From positions 21,491,501 to 21,555,500 of the forward strand of contig NC_133032.1 of NCBI RefSeq assembly GCF_048771995.1: a DNA stretch of 64,000 bases, given 5' to 3'. Both the position numbers and the translations under genes were made by a program. The notes beneath the pieces were generated by a model. It was not told the origin of the DNA. It was given only the letters and a program-made list of their open reading frames with translations, and searched no databases. The DNA comes from Taeniopygia guttata. Lineage: Eukaryota; Chordata; Aves; Passeriformes; Estrildidae. Below, one piece after another: positions 62,741 through 64,000 of the stretch. How positions within the stretch are numbered: position 1 is the first letter of the stretch; each line of letters starts with the position of its first letter.

Positions 62741-64000
62741 CTACCAAAAGAACTTTTTTTTCTGTTTTTTATAGCCAGCACCTGGAAGAAGGAAGGAGAA
62801 AAAAAGGAGGTCATAGACAATGCAGATGAAGTGCTAGAGCTCCAGAAAGCGCAAAGCCAGTCTAATGTGAAATAAATACAAGTGTAAACTCAGCTCTTGC
62901 TCCTGGAATATGGGGACACAATGTATTGCACTGTTCTACTGTGTAAAGCTGCAGAAGTTGTGGATTTGATTTAAAAGCACTTATAATCATATTTACTAGT
63001 CTTCACCTGTACATCAGTAAAATGACCTTGAATGGTATCATATTGTTATTATGGTATTATCAGTGCATAACAGTGCACTATAATAAGGTAATTTAGAAGC
63101 TCTGCTAATGAATTGTGCCTATTTAAATTTTTTTACGTAATTCTAAAGTGCAGAAGATGACTTAGTTGCTAGGCTAAAAAATTTAATGAAGATACATCAA
63201 TCAGGGCTGAATTCTGTGTGTGTATTTTGTGTTTGTGTATATGTGCACCTTCTTCAACACATAATATATACTTGCCTGTGGAATGGCATTAAAATTAATA
63301 CAGTATGATACAATTCAGATCAGTTCAATGCTTTCCTGAAATGAAATATAATTTTACACATTTTTTGTATGGACTTCTTTGTTCCTGAAACCATGTCCAA
63401 ACCTTTTTTTATTTTTTTGTGGACTGAAAGTCACTGTGGGCTCTCATCAAGCAATAATGGACCATGCTGGTAAGAAAATATGTCTCCTTAGGGGACTGTT
63501 CAAATGGTGGTAACTGAATTGAAATCTTGAATTCTGAAAGAAATATAGGGTTATGTTTGGGGTTTTTTTTTGTTTGTTTTTAATAGCTTGTTGATTAAAT
63601 TTGTAGGTGAATTTCACATTCCTTAGTGAGGGGGATGGAAAAGTTATAATGCAAACAAATAGCAGTAAGTTGTTTTAGAATGTCAGCCTTGAGTTTGGAG
63701 TTCTGTGCTTTTCTGGCTTTATTTGGTGTAGTGTTGGTTAAATTTTTATGGACTAGAGTTCAAACTTTCTAAATTTGCAGTAAAATATTTAAATAAACAT
63801 AACACAGCATCCATCTAAATGTATTAGAGTTAAAATATTTGGTTAAAACCCTGGTTGAATTAAAATTATATTCCACAGAAATTCAAGTTTGGCCACTGAT
63901 GTTCCATCTGCTATGGTTTTATGACCAAAAAAACTCCCAAACTCATGGTATTTTAGCTTAGTTTTCTTTCATTTTTTAATAATTATGATGATGACAGTTT
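62741..64000 (+). terminator. ZDBF2: ZDBF2 3' region and 3' UTR
   Basis: No further coding frame is seen apart from the alternative terminal exon at 62775-62875. AATAAA signals lie at 62871-62876 (overlapping that alternative stop codon) and at 63792-63797; the latter would give a 3' UTR of about 1.05 kb. The sequence is AT-rich throughout and the window ends before any next gene. Confidence 0.5.

Overview
This is ordinary vertebrate chromosomal DNA, almost certainly from a bird and probably a songbird. The genes have short introns for a vertebrate and GC-rich CpG-island promoters in an AT-rich background. There is a CR1 LINE 3' end, and an endogenous-retrovirus LTR of a type I associate with passerine genomes (zebra-finch-like). 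The gene order and orientation NDUFS1(-), EEF1B2(+), GPR1/CMKLR2(-), ZDBF2(+) match the segment on human chromosome 2q33.

Layout. 1-5.9 kb: intergenic, no supported gene. 6.0-20.7 kb: NDUFS1 on the minus strand; all 18 coding exons can be traced by splice sites and reading phase and give an intact 728-residue protein. One intron carries the LTR and the CR1 fragment. 20.4-21.45 kb: a CpG island that is the divergent promoter of NDUFS1 and EEF1B2, with a degenerate 15-base motif repeated six times. 21.2-24.8 kb: EEF1B2 (6 exons, 224 residues); its introns hold a box C/D snoRNA (SNORD51) and an H/ACA snoRNA (SNORA41). 24.8-28.7 kb: intergenic with one isolated GC-rich patch. 28.7-30.1 kb, perhaps to 31.7 kb: GPR1 (CMKLR2), a chemerin-receptor-family GPCR with a single coding exon. 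31.7-51.4 kb: a long AT-rich intergenic stretch with ancient MIR-like SINE fragments, a diverged direct duplication and several perfect hairpins. 51.4-64 kb: ZDBF2, with a CpG-island promoter, five small 5' exons that include the DBF4-type zinc finger, and one 2.8-kb exon.

The genes do not form a pathway. NDUFS1 is a subunit of mitochondrial complex I. EEF1B2 is a translation-elongation exchange factor whose introns supply rRNA-modification guides. GPR1 is a membrane receptor. ZDBF2 is a poorly understood zinc-finger protein. NDUFS1 and EEF1B2 probably share promoter control. In mammals the GPR1-ZDBF2 interval is imprinted, which makes the bird version a useful non-imprinted comparison. I found no sign of an undescribed multi-gene system. 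The most unusual signals are the promoter motif array, a possible 45-base intron near the end of ZDBF2, two perfect pre-miRNA-sized hairpins, and isolated GC-rich patches.
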